Assembly (NCBI GenBank): GCA_001603805.1 | Contig: LUZY01000008.1 | Span: 234,746 to 298,745, forward strand | Length of the DNA: 64,000 nt | DNA from: Deferribacterales bacterium Deferri_01 | Lineage (GTDB): Bacteria; Chrysiogenota; Deferribacteres; Deferribacterales; Geovibrionaceae | Direction of reading: 5' to 3' | Shown: one piece after another, positions 34,210 to 43,775 of the stretch | Layout of the letters: each line of letters starts with the position of its first letter | How positions within the stretch are numbered: the first letter of the stretch is position 1 | Notes under the pieces: model-generated | What the model was told of the DNA's origin: nothing | Databases searched by the model: none | What the model saw: only the letters and a program-made list of their open reading frames with translations | Translations under genes and position numbers: made by a program

Positions 34210-36277
34210 TTTAAAAAAAGAACTTCTTAAAGTATTCGAGAAAAGCGACAACCCTCTCCCCCCCGGTGTAATAGCCAAGCTGATGGGGATTGATAAAAAA
34301 GCAGTAAAAAAAATAATAAACGAACTCACCCGCTCCGGTGAGCTGATTAAACTGAAGTCCGGCAGATATGCACCCGCAAAGGAAATAAACCTTATCACCG
34401 GTAAAATTGATATTCACCCCGAAGGTTATGCCTTTCTTACTCCTCTCACCGGTGGCGGGAGCGATTATTTTGTTCCCTCAATGAAGGTAGGCAACGCCCT
34501 GAATGGTGATATAGTAGCCGTGAGCCTTGAAAAGTTCAGGGGCAAAACAGAAGCCAGAGTGGTTAAGATTATCACCCGCAGTATGCAGAAAATAGTCGGG
34601 CGCGTAGAAAAGTCCCGCTATGCTATTTACTGCATGCCCTTGGATAAAAAGTTTCTGTATGACATTTTTATACCTGAAATCCACGCAAAAGAGGTGGAAG
34701 AGGGTGATATAGTCATAGTCGAACTGACATCATACCCTGATAAAAAACGCCGCCCCGAAGGCAAAGTTGTTAAAAAACTGGGAACAATTGAAGACAAGGG
34801 GATCGAGAATGAAATTGTTCTCGCTAAATACAATCTTGAGCGTGAGTTTCCCAAACGTGTTATTCAGGAAGTTGAGGAAAATGCTGAAAAACTGAAGAAA
34901 AATACAGGAAAACGCACTGACTTTACAGAACTTTTCACTGTAACTATTGACGGCGAGAGCGCCCGTGACTTTGATGATGCGGTTTCCATAGAAAAAACAG
35001 AGAACGGCCACAGGCTGTATGTTCATATAGCGGATGTAAGCCACTTTGTTCGCCCTGACACGTTCCTTGACAAAGAAGCACTTAAAAGAGGAACAAGCAC
35101 ATATTTTCCGGAATTTGCAATCCCCATGCTGCCTGAAATGCTTTCAAATGACCTTTGCAGCCTCAGACCCAATACCAAAAGGCTCACAATGACCGCTGCC
35201 ATGGAGTTTGATAATAACGGAAAAAGAACAGGGCAGAAGTTTTACCGCTCGATAATAAAAAGCGATAAAAGGCTCACATATACATACGTTTTCGATGTTC
35301 TTGAAGGCAGAGAAAAAACCCGCAGCAAGGACCTTAACTTCCTGATATCCGAATCTGCGGAGCTTGCGGGAAAGATAATGAAACGCAGAGCAGGCGAGGG
35401 CATGCTTGATTTTGACCTGCCGGAACCTGTTTTTGAGTTCGATGAAAACGGAGACTTGAAAGATGTTCACCCGCTTGACAGAAATATTGCTCACAGGCTT
35501 ATAGAGAACTTTATGATTGAGGCTAATGAGGCGGTATCTGAGTATCTGGAAAAACACGCTGATGCTTCCATTTACCGTGTGCATGACAAGCCCGACAGGC
35601 AGAAGCTTGAGGAATATGAAAATCTCTGCGCCGCATTCGGAATGCCCGTGGATTTTGGTGAATCAGTTGACAGCCTTGCAGTGCGTGAGGTCAGCGAAAA
35701 AATCAATGATTCGCAGTATGCCCATGTTCTCGGCGGTCAGCTTGTGCGCGCAATGGCAAAGGCTGTTTACACCACTGTAAACATTGGTCACTTCGGGCTT
35801 GCTTCCGAATCATACACTCATTTCACAAGCCCCATACGCCGCTACCCCGACCTTCTGGTTCACAGGCTTCTGGGTACTGTTTTGTTTAATGATCCATATA
35901 ATATTGACGGCGGAAGGCTGGAGAGCCTTGCATCCATGTGCAGCACTGCGGAACAGAACTCTGTTCAGGCGGAAAGGGATATCCAGAAATTCAAAACCCT
36001 CAAATATCTTTACGAACATTTTGATGAGCCTTTCAGCGCCTATATCAGCAGGATTAACTCCAACGGAATGTTCGTGTTCCTTGATAAGCTGATGCTTCAG
36101 GGGTATGTGCATACCTCTTCACTTGAGGATGACTATTATGCCCTTAGTGATGACGGAAACGCCCTTGTCGGAAGGCGCAGGAAAAAAAGATTTCACGTCG
36201 GGGACTACATTGAAGTTATGCCTGACAAGATAAGTTATGACATGCTTGAGGCGGAATTTGTAATCGCCAAAGGCTAG
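34196..36277 (+). CDS. rnr: Ribonuclease R
   Basis: 693-residue processive 3'-5' exoribonuclease for structured RNA and RNA quality control. Order: N-terminal winged-helix segment (1-65), cold-shock-like RNA-binding region (about 70-200), RNB catalytic domain with DFDDAV near residues 258-263 and the ADVSHFVRPDTFLDKEA and EFAIPMLPEMLSNDLCSL segments, then a C-terminal S1 domain (about 610-690). AAGGAAC precedes the ATG inside the upstream gene's end. Ends one base from the convergent kinase. Confidence 0.96.
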   Translation: MDLTDLKKELLKVFEKSDNPLPPGVIAKLMGIDKKAVKKIINELTRSGELIKLKSGRYAPAKEINLITGKIDIHPEGYAFLTPLTGGGSDYFVPSMKVGNALNGDIVAVSLEKFRGKTEARVVKIITRSMQKIVGRVEKSRYAIYCMPLDKKFLYDIFIPEIHAKEVEEGDIVIVELTSYPDKKRRPEGKVVKKLGTIEDKGIENEIVLAKYNLEREFPKRVIQEVEENAEKLKKNTGKRTDFTELFTVTIDGESARDFDDAVSIEKTENGHRLYVHIADVSHFVRPDTFLDKEALKRGTSTYFPEFAIPMLPEMLSNDLCSLRPNTKRLTMTAAMEFDNNGKRTGQKFYRSIIKSDKRLTYTYVFDVLEGREKTRSKDLNFLISESAELAGKIMKRRAGEGMLDFDLPEPVFEFDENGDLKDVHPLDRNIAHRLIENFMIEANEAVSEYLEKHADASIYRVHDKPDRQKLEEYENLCAAFGMPVDFGESVDSLAVREVSEKINDSQYAHVLGGQLVRAMAKAVYTTVNIGHFGLASESYTHFTSPIRRYPDLLVHRLLGTVLFNDPYNIDGGRLESLASMCSTAEQNSVQAERDIQKFKTLKYLYEHFDEPFSAYISRINSNGMFVFLDKLMLQGYVHTSSLEDDYYALSDDGNALVGRRRKKRFHVGDYIEVMPDKISYDMLEAEFVIAKG

Positions 36278-36278
36278 T

Positions 36279-38438
36279 TTAATTGCCCGCTGCAGGCTTC
36301 CCCATATCCCATTTTTTTAACTCAATGGTGAAGCTTGCCCCTTTTTCACAGAGGTTGGTGTAGATTCTGCCTTCCATGTTATTTTCAATAATGATTTTGG
36401 ACATATACAGACCTATGCCGACACCCTGTCCCTCTTCCTTGGTTGAAAAATAAGGTTCAAATATTCTGTCTCTTATATCTTCCGGAATACCGCAGCCATT
36501 GTCTTCAAGGGTGATTTTGATTATATCTCCTTCGGGTTCGACAATGAGTTTGATAAGTCCTGAGTTTTCTGCACCTGCACTTCTGGATTCGATAATCGCA
36601 TCCCTTGCATTTGAGATAAGGTTGAGGAGAACCTGTTTGAATTCATTGGGATAACCGTATGATGTTACACATTTTATCTGGCTGGGCAGTTCAATTACAC
36701 CGGGCTTGAGAATAACCTGATGCTCGCCGTAAAAAATTTTAAGCTCTATGTTGTTATTGATAAGCTGCGGGTTAATGAGGGAAAGAACCTCACGCATTAT
36801 TTCGCATATGTCAAAAATCTCTTTTTCTTTGTCAGGTTTAAAGAAATTTCGGAAATCGTCAATGGTTTTAGACATATAGGCAACCTGCTCCATGCAGTGA
36901 TCTCTGAACTGGGCAATGTAGTCCATGTTCAGTTCACCGTACTCAAAAGCATCCTCCACATCCTGAACGTAAAGCCCGATGGTGGTGAGAGGCTGACGCC
37001 ACTGGTGTGCGATTGCATTTATCATCTGTCCCATTGCGGCAAGTTTCGACTGCTGCATAAGCATCTGTTCCTGAATTCGGTTATGCTCAACCTCTTCCTG
37101 CACACGCTTTTCAAGATCTTTTTTCTTCTGGGCAAGTATCTGCTGGGTTTTCTTGCGGACTGTTATGTCTCTTATCACAATCTGGACAAACCTGTTGTCA
37201 CCTGCTGTAAATGAGTTTGTGGAGATTTCAGCATCAAACTTGTCGCCGTTTTTGCGGTAAAGTTCTTTTTCAAACTGCTGTCTTCCCTCTCTGATAAGGC
37301 TGGGCATGTTATCGTCCAGTTCAAACTCAGGAAAAAGGTAGCTTATTTTTTTTGTTTTGAGTTCTTCGCAGGTGTATCCTATCTGCCTTTCAACAGCATT
37401 GTTGGCGTTTTGGATCACTCCCGCAGAATCCATGATAATTATGGGGTCTGTGGATGTCTGGAAAAGGCTGCTGTATTTCTCTTCACTGTTTCTGAGCCTT
37501 TCTTCCGCCTGTTTTCTCTCCTCTATCTGTTTGAGGAGCAGTCCGTTCATTTCGCTTAATTCACCGGTTTTTTTCTTTATCTTCTTTTCAAGAAAGAGAC
37601 TTATGAGAAAAAGAAGAATAAGAGGCACTCCGAGCCCCACTGTTATTACCCGCAGAGTAGATGAAAAATCACCTTTTTCCTTCACGCCCATCCATTTATC
37701 AAGGGATTTGTGGTAAAGGGAGCTTTTATCGTTTTTCATTTCTGAAATGTGCTTGTCAATCATCACGGAGAGTACAAGGCTTTTCTGTTTGCCTTTAGGC
37801 ATGGCAAAACGTATTTCAATGGGATGGATGAGAATAGGCGTGCGGCGTATGTTATAGCTGTTTTCATTCATCTGACCGAAAAGCCTGTTCATAAGCCCTG
37901 CATCAGCTTTGCCCGAATCCACCGCTTCAATGATTTCCCGGTAGCTTTTGGCGTATATAAAAACTGCGTTTACATTGAATGCTTTGACAAGGTTTTTGAG
38001 CCCTTGGTCGCTTTTGAAGTATATATCCGTCTCCATCACGGCTATCCTTTTACCGTCCAGATCGGGGATTGATGTTATTTTTTCGTTATTGCCGGAGTAT
38101 ATCTGACCCCAGTTAGTGAGAACTGTTTCGTCATTGAAGTGATAAACAGCCGCTCTTTCGCGTGAAAAAGCAATGGGGAATATGATGTCAGCATCGCCTG
38201 TGTCAAGCATTCCGAGACATTCATCCCATGATGCCACCATGTAATTAATTCTGAGATTTTCCTTTTCCGCCACATAGTTCATGATATCCGCACCTATGCC
38301 GCCCACGCTTTTGTCATCAAGCTTTATCATCGGCGGGTTGTCATAAACGCAGAAGTTCACAGTCATCACATCATCCGGCGCACCGAAAGACGCTGACGTA
38401 TAAAAAAACAGAATAAATAATAAAAGAATTCTTTGCAT
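36279..38438 (-). CDS. Sensor kinase with periplasmic SBP-type domain and PAS
   Basis: 719 residues: signal peptide (1-19), a solute-binding-protein family 3-type periplasmic sensor (about 25-252), membrane helix (263-283), coiled coil, PAS (about 320-430), coiled coil, HisKA with H478 in INAIAHQWRQPLTT, and an ATPase domain (NEFKQVLLNLISNARDAI, GVGIGLYMSKIIIEN). The periplasmic module suggests sensing of an amino acid or small carboxylate. No response regulator is next to it. Same kinase core as the gene at 39127-41691, with DUF2325 between them. Confidence 0.93.
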   Translation of the reverse strand: MQRILLLFILFFYTSASFGAPDDVMTVNFCVYDNPPMIKLDDKSVGGIGADIMNYVAEKENLRINYMVASWDECLGMLDTGDADIIFPIAFSRERAAVYHFNDETVLTNWGQIYSGNNEKITSIPDLDGKRIAVMETDIYFKSDQGLKNLVKAFNVNAVFIYAKSYREIIEAVDSGKADAGLMNRLFGQMNENSYNIRRTPILIHPIEIRFAMPKGKQKSLVLSVMIDKHISEMKNDKSSLYHKSLDKWMGVKEKGDFSSTLRVITVGLGVPLILLFLISLFLEKKIKKKTGELSEMNGLLLKQIEERKQAEERLRNSEEKYSSLFQTSTDPIIIMDSAGVIQNANNAVERQIGYTCEELKTKKISYLFPEFELDDNMPSLIREGRQQFEKELYRKNGDKFDAEISTNSFTAGDNRFVQIVIRDITVRKKTQQILAQKKKDLEKRVQEEVEHNRIQEQMLMQQSKLAAMGQMINAIAHQWRQPLTTIGLYVQDVEDAFEYGELNMDYIAQFRDHCMEQVAYMSKTIDDFRNFFKPDKEKEIFDICEIMREVLSLINPQLINNNIELKIFYGEHQVILKPGVIELPSQIKCVTSYGYPNEFKQVLLNLISNARDAIIESRSAGAENSGLIKLIVEPEGDIIKITLEDNGCGIPEDIRDRIFEPYFSTKEEGQGVGIGLYMSKIIIENNMEGRIYTNLCEKGASFTIELKKWDMGKPAAGN

Positions 38439-38548
38439 CCGGAACTCTCACTAAAGATGTGCTTATCTACACATCCTAGTTTCAAAGAGCTTATTACGCA
38501 AGTGATAATAGCTATAAATAAGTAACGCTTTTGGATGAGATATAAAAA

Positions 38549-38586
38549 AACGCCGCTTTAAGGAGGCAATAAGGAAAAGCGGCGTT
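38549..38586 (-). terminator. Strong terminator after the DUF2325 gene
   Basis: AACGCCGCTTT (38549-38559) pairs with AAAGCGGCGTT (38576-38586). On the minus strand it is followed by a run of seven T. Confidence 0.92.
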
Positions 38587-38613
38587 CATTGTTTTATGAA
38601 GCAGAAAAAAAAT

Positions 38614-38958
38614 TCAGGCATTTTTGGCAAATTGGCTGCAGTTAATGCAATCTCCCATACATTCGCCGCTGTCAAAGAGTTTGAGGCACTTTTCTATGGT
38701 TCCTCCGACACTCTTGACACTACAGTTGTGGACCTGAAACAGAGGAACATTTTTCTGTTTGGAGATGTTTCTGGCTTTGCTGGCAACACCGTGAGCTATA
38801 TTGGAGGTAAGAAGAACGATGGCATCGCTGTTTTCCAGAATGTCCGCTATATGTGTCTGTTTTTTCAGTATAACTTTGGTTTTAACACCGAGAGTTTTTC
38901 CGGCGTTTATGTAGTCTTTCTCAAGCCTGTCAAGTCCGCCAACTATTGATACCGTCAT
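38614..38958 (-). CDS. DUF2325 domain protein
   Basis: 114 residues starting MTVSIVGGLDRLEKDYINAG, a Rossmann-like DUF2325 fold (IVLLTSNIAHGVASKARNI pattern around residues 46-66). The C-terminus ends with a cysteine cluster CMGDCINC, suggesting metal or Fe-S binding. Function unknown; family members often sit near metal-homeostasis genes. GGAG precedes the ATG. It is monocistronic, with a consensus promoter, an overlapping palindrome and a strong terminator, which points to high, tightly controlled expression, probably metal-responsive (inference). Confidence 0.85.
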   Translation of the reverse strand: MTVSIVGGLDRLEKDYINAGKTLGVKTKVILKKQTHIADILENSDAIVLLTSNIAHGVASKARNISKQKNVPLFQVHNCSVKSVGGTIEKCLKLFDSGECMGDCINCSQFAKNA

Positions 38959-38988
38959 AATATGTCTCCTTAAACATTACTAAATAAG

Positions 38989-39002
38989 TTAGGTATGCCT
39001 AA
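38989..39002. promoter_or_regulatory. DtxR/MntR-like operator palindrome
   Basis: Inverted repeat TTAGG-N4-CCTAA, adjoining the -10 box of the DUF2325 promoter on its downstream side. It resembles half of the iron boxes bound by DtxR/IdeR or the MntR box; a bound repressor there would block transcription start. No such regulator gene is in the window. Confidence 0.6.
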
Positions 39003-39030
39003 ATATACCCAAACAGTAGGATTATGTCAA
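39002..39030 (-). promoter_or_regulatory. Consensus sigma70 promoter for the DUF2325 gene
   Basis: On the minus strand, TTGACA (39030-39025), 17-nt spacer, TATATT (39007-39002). One of the best promoter matches in the window. The leader to the ATG is about 35-40 nt. Confidence 0.85.
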
Positions 39031-39126
39031 GCCGATCATTGAAAAATAATTGTCAAAAGTTCAGTAAAGATATTTGTTGATTTAAAATATAGATTTAATA
39101 GATAAATATCAAGAAGGTCTTAAAGC

Positions 39127-41691
39127 TCACACATCCGGCATTGTTTCACTGACTTCTATGATAAACTCCGCCCCTCCTCCTTCTCTGTTACGTGCATAAA
39201 GTTTTCCGCCCATGTTGTTTTCGATTATTACTTTTGCCATATAAAGCCCTATACCTGTCCCTTTCTCCGGGTTTTTGGTGGTGAAATAGGGCTCAAAGAT
39301 CCTGTCTATAAACTCCAGGGCTATTCCTCCGCCTGTGTCTTTTACGGATATTTTTACCAATCCGCTTTCAGCGGAGACATTGATTGATATTTGTCCTGTT
39401 TTCTGTTCAGTTTCTTTCACTTTTACTATTTCGTCTTTTGCATTGTTTAAAATATTCATGATAACGTGCTTAAACTCGTTGGAATAGCCGTTGATGTAGA
39501 TAGCCGGATGAACAGATGCGGATTCGCCATCTTCTTCCCTGTGTGATGAACACTTGAAATCAACGCTTATGGCGTTGTTGGAGATCTGTGACGCCATCAG
39601 GGAGACAACCTCAAGTACAGCGTCAGGCACGTTAATCTTTGTTTTCTGCTTGCTCGGCTTAAAAAAGTTGCGGAAATCATCAATGGTTGCTGACATATGA
39701 TTTATCTGACGCATAGCATCAGAAACAGAGGATGTTATATATTTATCAGTTATCTCGTTGCAGAAGTGAGCTTCTTCTATATCCTGAATAAGCAGAGCAA
39801 GAGCGTTCAGAGGCTGACGCCACTGGTGTGCTATGGAACCGATCATTTCACCCATTGCAGCCATTTTGGACTGCTGAACAAGGAGCTGTTCCTGCGTACG
39901 GAGTTTTTCTGTTTCCTCATGAACACGTTTCTCTAAATTTTTAGAAAGCTCTTCGAGCTGAATGGTTTTTTCCGTAAGTTCTGCAGTGCGTTCCTGAACC
40001 TTACGTTCAAGATGATCATAGGCTTTTTTTATAGAATCTTCCCATACGACTCTTTTCATTGCGCTGTCGAAAATGTTTTTGAAAAGCCTCATAGTTGAAC
40101 GTATGTTTTCATATCTTTCCCGGTTAAGCTGCTCCTCAAATTCAAAGAGGATTACTGAGTCGTTTTCCTGTTCTATGCTCATGGAGGATGCAGCGGCGGA
40201 TTCGGTGCGTCTGCTTTTAAGGAAGTGCATTGCATAGGGGCTTTCATTACTGCGCCATACGGACTCTATAAACAGTTCAGGATGTTCATCAAGCCTCTCG
40301 AACAACCATTTTGTAAATGCTTTACATTCCTCTGTTCCCAAAGGGTAGTCTGACGGATCAAACCTGTAAAGCATCTTGCATCTGTCGGGGGTCTTTTTGT
40401 AAACAGCGGCTCTGCATGCGCCTATAAGCATGCAGAATTTTATTAATGCATTGCGGAATATTTCATCAGTGGGCATGGATGAAAAGCTGATGAAACTGGC
40501 TGAAATATCACTTACTGCTTTTTCCATCTCCAGACCTTTTCTAAGTGCATTTTCTGCCTTAAGTTTATCCTGAAGATCCTGTTCCAGCTTGTACCTGTAT
40601 TCGTCTATGGTTTCCATGTATCTGTTAAAGTGATCTATCAATTTTCCTGTTTCATCAGCAGTTTTCTTTCTCAGCCTTATATTTGTGCCGCCCTTTTCTA
40701 TGACATGGGTAAGTTCCTTTATCGGACCTGTAATACTGGCACTGAGCCATACTGTGAGCGGGATAACGGTGATTACGGATATAAAGAAAACAACAGTAAG
40801 GTAAACTTTCAGCCTGAACAAAGGCAGGTATATTTCATCCAGATAACTCGAAGAGGCTACTATCCAGCCCAGCCCGGGGATATGTCTGTGGCTGGCGACT
40901 TTTTCACGCAGCTTTGTTTCACCCGGATTCTTCCATGGGTAGTAGGTTTCCCCGTCTTTTTTATGAATCATTTCTCTTATAAAAAATCTGCCTTTAACAT
41001 CTGCCGCATTGTAAACATTTGTATTTTCTATGAGCGGGTGAATCAGCACGTTGCCGGATGAGTCAAGAACGTAGGCGTAACCGCTTTTTCCAAATTTTTT
41101 TGAAAGTATAGCCTGCCTCACCTCCTCAACCTGGAGAATATCTTTAAATGAGGATGACGGAACGGATACAGTAATACACCAGCCCTGTGAGGGTGTGGTG
41201 TAGGTTCCTGAAATATAATATATGTCATTTTTTGTGAATCTTTGGGTTGTGACTCTGGATTTTCCGCAGGAGGCTGCTTCACCGGTTATGCCGTAAACCA
41301 TGAGCATGCCGTTTTTGTCTCTGATACTGATTGAAGCATTTCTGAGGGGAGGCTTTGAGGCGATTTCCAATACTTTATTTTTGTCTGCTCCGTATGCTTC
41401 CATTGTTTCAATAACAGATGAACGCTCAAGAAGAACACCTGTCAAATACTGCTCCGATGCGCTGTCTACGGATATTTTGACCATATCTGCAAGGCTGTCC
41501 GCATAGATATTGAGCTGTTCTGAGATCCTGTCCTGAAGTTCGGTTTTGATAATGAAATACAGCGTAAAGCTGCTTAATGTCAGTATTCCGAAAAACAGGA
41601 GGACAGCGTAAAAAAAGATCTTCTGCTGTATGCTTGTAAAAATCACACGAGATTTCATTGTATCTATACCGCCGAAAATTGCCTGTTTCAT
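39127..41691 (-). CDS. Cache-domain sensor histidine kinase
   Basis: 854 residues: membrane helix (about 25-47), double-Cache extracellular domain (about 50-285, FGKSGYAYVLDSSGNVLIHP), second helix (293-315), HAMP (316-368), a GAF-like region (about 385-545), long coiled coil, HisKA with H622 in IGSIAHQWRQPLNAL, and ATPase domain (NEFKHVIMNILNNAKDEI, GTGIGLYMAKVIIEN). Senses a small external ligand. An alternative start lies at M12. The C-terminal kinase closely resembles the SBP-type kinase downstream. No adjacent response regulator. Confidence 0.93.
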   Translation of the reverse strand: MKQAIFGGIDTMKSRVIFTSIQQKIFFYAVLLFFGILTLSSFTLYFIIKTELQDRISEQLNIYADSLADMVKISVDSASEQYLTGVLLERSSVIETMEAYGADKNKVLEIASKPPLRNASISIRDKNGMLMVYGITGEAASCGKSRVTTQRFTKNDIYYISGTYTTPSQGWCITVSVPSSSFKDILQVEEVRQAILSKKFGKSGYAYVLDSSGNVLIHPLIENTNVYNAADVKGRFFIREMIHKKDGETYYPWKNPGETKLREKVASHRHIPGLGWIVASSSYLDEIYLPLFRLKVYLTVVFFISVITVIPLTVWLSASITGPIKELTHVIEKGGTNIRLRKKTADETGKLIDHFNRYMETIDEYRYKLEQDLQDKLKAENALRKGLEMEKAVSDISASFISFSSMPTDEIFRNALIKFCMLIGACRAAVYKKTPDRCKMLYRFDPSDYPLGTEECKAFTKWLFERLDEHPELFIESVWRSNESPYAMHFLKSRRTESAAASSMSIEQENDSVILFEFEEQLNRERYENIRSTMRLFKNIFDSAMKRVVWEDSIKKAYDHLERKVQERTAELTEKTIQLEELSKNLEKRVHEETEKLRTQEQLLVQQSKMAAMGEMIGSIAHQWRQPLNALALLIQDIEEAHFCNEITDKYITSSVSDAMRQINHMSATIDDFRNFFKPSKQKTKINVPDAVLEVVSLMASQISNNAISVDFKCSSHREEDGESASVHPAIYINGYSNEFKHVIMNILNNAKDEIVKVKETEQKTGQISINVSAESGLVKISVKDTGGGIALEFIDRIFEPYFTTKNPEKGTGIGLYMAKVIIENNMGGKLYARNREGGGAEFIIEVSETMPDV

Positions 41692-41927
41692 TAATGATAA
41701 CCGATCTTTGTTAAAATGTCCCGTAGCAGAGGTTAAAAAGTGTATTTAATGAGATAAAAAAGGCTTCTGACCCTTTATAAAAGGGGGTTCCAGGGGTGTT
41801 GATGATTTCTGCTTGCATATTCTAAAACTTTGTCTTATCTATGTACGGGTTTTGCTTTTGTTAAATAACAATAAAGTTGTCAATTATTTGCAAAGGGCAT
41901 CCCGTCAGAAAAGTCAGGAGATTGTTT

Positions 41928-43172
41928 ATGTTCAGACGTTTAGTTTTAGTTATTGCCGCTGCGTGTTTTATTTTGCCGTCAGCAGCATTCGCAAGTGGCT
42001 TTGCGATTAACGAGCAGGGCGCAAAAGCGCTGGGGATGGGAGGAGCTTTCGCTGCTCAGGCTGACGACCCCACGGCCGTTTACTACAACCCCGCAGGCAT
42101 CACACAGCTTGAGGGGACTCAGGTTTCTTTAGGTTTTTCTCTTATTCAGCCCACTGCCTCCTTTGAAGGCGAACTTATGGGCAGGGATGTTTCCAGTGAA
42201 ACAGAAGACAAGACATTTGTTATCCCTAACCTTTACATAACAACAAAAATTAACGACAGGCTTTCGTTCGGTTTCGGCTCTTTCATCACCTTCGGTCTCG
42301 GAATGGACTGGAAGGACGACTGGGCGGGTGCTTATCTTGTGGGCGGTAAAAACGCAGAAATAGCTACCTACACATTTAACCCTGTTCTTGCTTATAAGGT
42401 TACGAATGATCTCAGCCTTGCAGCGGGTCTTGTGTATCAGAAAATGGATGTGACTATTGAAAGCTCAATACCAACTAATTTCCCTACCGATATTTCCGGA
42501 GCGGGTCTTCCTCTCAAACTTGAGGGTGACAGCGGCGTATGGGGATGGAACGTAGCAGCTCATTATAAACTCGGTAAAAACTGGCGTTTCGGCGCAAGCT
42601 ACAGACCCGAGATGAAGCACGAAGTTGACGGGACAAGTGAAACAACTATGGATATCCCCGGAGTAACCGGAGATTTCAAAGCCGATATTACCCTCCCTGC
42701 TGTAACTTACCTTGCTGCTGCATGGTCTAACGGCAAATGGACATTCGAGTTCGATGGTCAGTACACTGAGTGGTCTTCATATGACGAACTCAACCCCGAA
42801 GGTCTCCCCGGCATAGGCGTAAAACCTAAAAAATGGGATGATGTGTGGGCGCTCCGTCTTGGCGGTCAGTACAAAGTCAATGAAAAAGTTGATCTTCGTG
42901 CGGGAATAATCAGAGATTACAGCCCCATTCCTGATGAGTGGGTTGACCCCATGCTCCCCTCTGGCGACAGATGGCTTTATACAATCGGTGCGGGTTTCCA
43001 CTTCGGCAGCTTTGATGTTGATGTTGCTTACAACTACCTTGACGATGAAAACAGAACCTTCGATAACGAAGCAGGAAATGTTGTGAAGGGCAACGATGTA
43101 ACAAGACTTAAAGGCGAATTCAAAGATATTGACGCACATATCTTCGCACTGAACCTTACTTACAAATTCTAA
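41928..43172 (+). CDS. FadL/OmpP1-family outer-membrane transport protein
   Basis: 414 residues with signal peptide (MFRRLVLVIAAACFILPSAA) and a beta-barrel ending in phenylalanine (LNLTYKF). The mature N-terminus has SGFAINEQGAKALGMGGAFA and DDPTAVYYNPAGITQLEGTQ, the plug and NPA motif of FadL proteins, which import long-chain fatty acids or other hydrophobic compounds such as aromatics. AGGAG precedes the ATG at 41928. Transcribed alone, with its own terminator. Substrate unknown. Confidence 0.95.
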   Translation: MFRRLVLVIAAACFILPSAAFASGFAINEQGAKALGMGGAFAAQADDPTAVYYNPAGITQLEGTQVSLGFSLIQPTASFEGELMGRDVSSETEDKTFVIPNLYITTKINDRLSFGFGSFITFGLGMDWKDDWAGAYLVGGKNAEIATYTFNPVLAYKVTNDLSLAAGLVYQKMDVTIESSIPTNFPTDISGAGLPLKLEGDSGVWGWNVAAHYKLGKNWRFGASYRPEMKHEVDGTSETTMDIPGVTGDFKADITLPAVTYLAAAWSNGKWTFEFDGQYTEWSSYDELNPEGLPGIGVKPKKWDDVWALRLGGQYKVNEKVDLRAGIIRDYSPIPDEWVDPMLPSGDRWLYTIGAGFHFGSFDVDVAYNYLDDENRTFDNEAGNVVKGNDVTRLKGEFKDIDAHIFALNLTYKF

Positions 43173-43181
43173 TATTAACTG

Positions 43182-43207
43182 CGGGAAGCCCTTTGCGGGG
43201 TTTCCCG
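43182..43207 (+). terminator. Terminator after the FadL-type gene
   Basis: CGGGAA...TTCCCG outer stem with an inner CCC/GGG pair, followed by TTTTC, 10 bases after the stop. Confidence 0.85.
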
Positions 43208-43274
43208 TTTTCATCTCCAATATTTTTTATCCCTAATTTCTTTTAAATTGTTTCGTAATGCTGTATAGTAGGCT

Positions 43275-43757
43275 ATGAAACGCATTTTGCCTGTTGTTAT
43301 CCTTATGTTTATGGTTCTTGGATGTGAACTGTTCCTGAGTGTCAGGTCTGATCATGTGCGGATAGATATAGGCGACAATGTTTCTGACAATAAAACCGAC
43401 AAAAACAAAGACATACTGTACGTTTACGCAATAGGCGAGAAGAAGCCTTTTGCTGCGGTGGATTCAGGCTCAGGTCTGTTTTACTATTCCACAGCAGAGG
43501 GCAGAGCAAAAACAGAACTCATCCCTGCTGAAAGCGGCAGAACCGCTTTTATAGACGGAAACTTCGGCAGGACGGAGCTTGTCCTTGCTGATATATGTGA
43601 AAACGGGTTTCCCGCTGAAAAAGATGCCGCAAAGATCAGAAAAGGGTGGGAAAGCTTTGCCACCGCATGTGATCTAAGCGGATGCGCCCCTGACGGGTTT
43701 GATATTTTTGCTTATGCCGAACGTAACGGTTTTGACGCTTACTGCTCTGCAGAATAA
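43275..43757 (+). CDS. Small lipoprotein of unknown function
   Basis: 160 residues with a lipobox (MVLGCEL, Cys17). The rest is a soluble, acidic, mainly beta domain (ILYVYAIGEKKPFAAVDSGS), with four later cysteines that could form disulfides in the periplasm. I do not recognise the family. It lies 18 bases before a Tat-exported M15 peptidase, so the two may act together at the cell wall. Confidence 0.7.
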   Translation: MKRILPVVILMFMVLGCELFLSVRSDHVRIDIGDNVSDNKTDKNKDILYVYAIGEKKPFAAVDSGSGLFYYSTAEGRAKTELIPAESGRTAFIDGNFGRTELVLADICENGFPAEKDAAKIRKGWESFATACDLSGCAPDGFDIFAYAERNGFDAYCSAE

Positions 43758-43775
43758 TTTACATGGTGCTTTGCC

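Noticed and set aside
36720..37214. 164-codon open frame antisense to the SBP-type kinase
   Set aside because: Shadow frame over the conserved kinase core.
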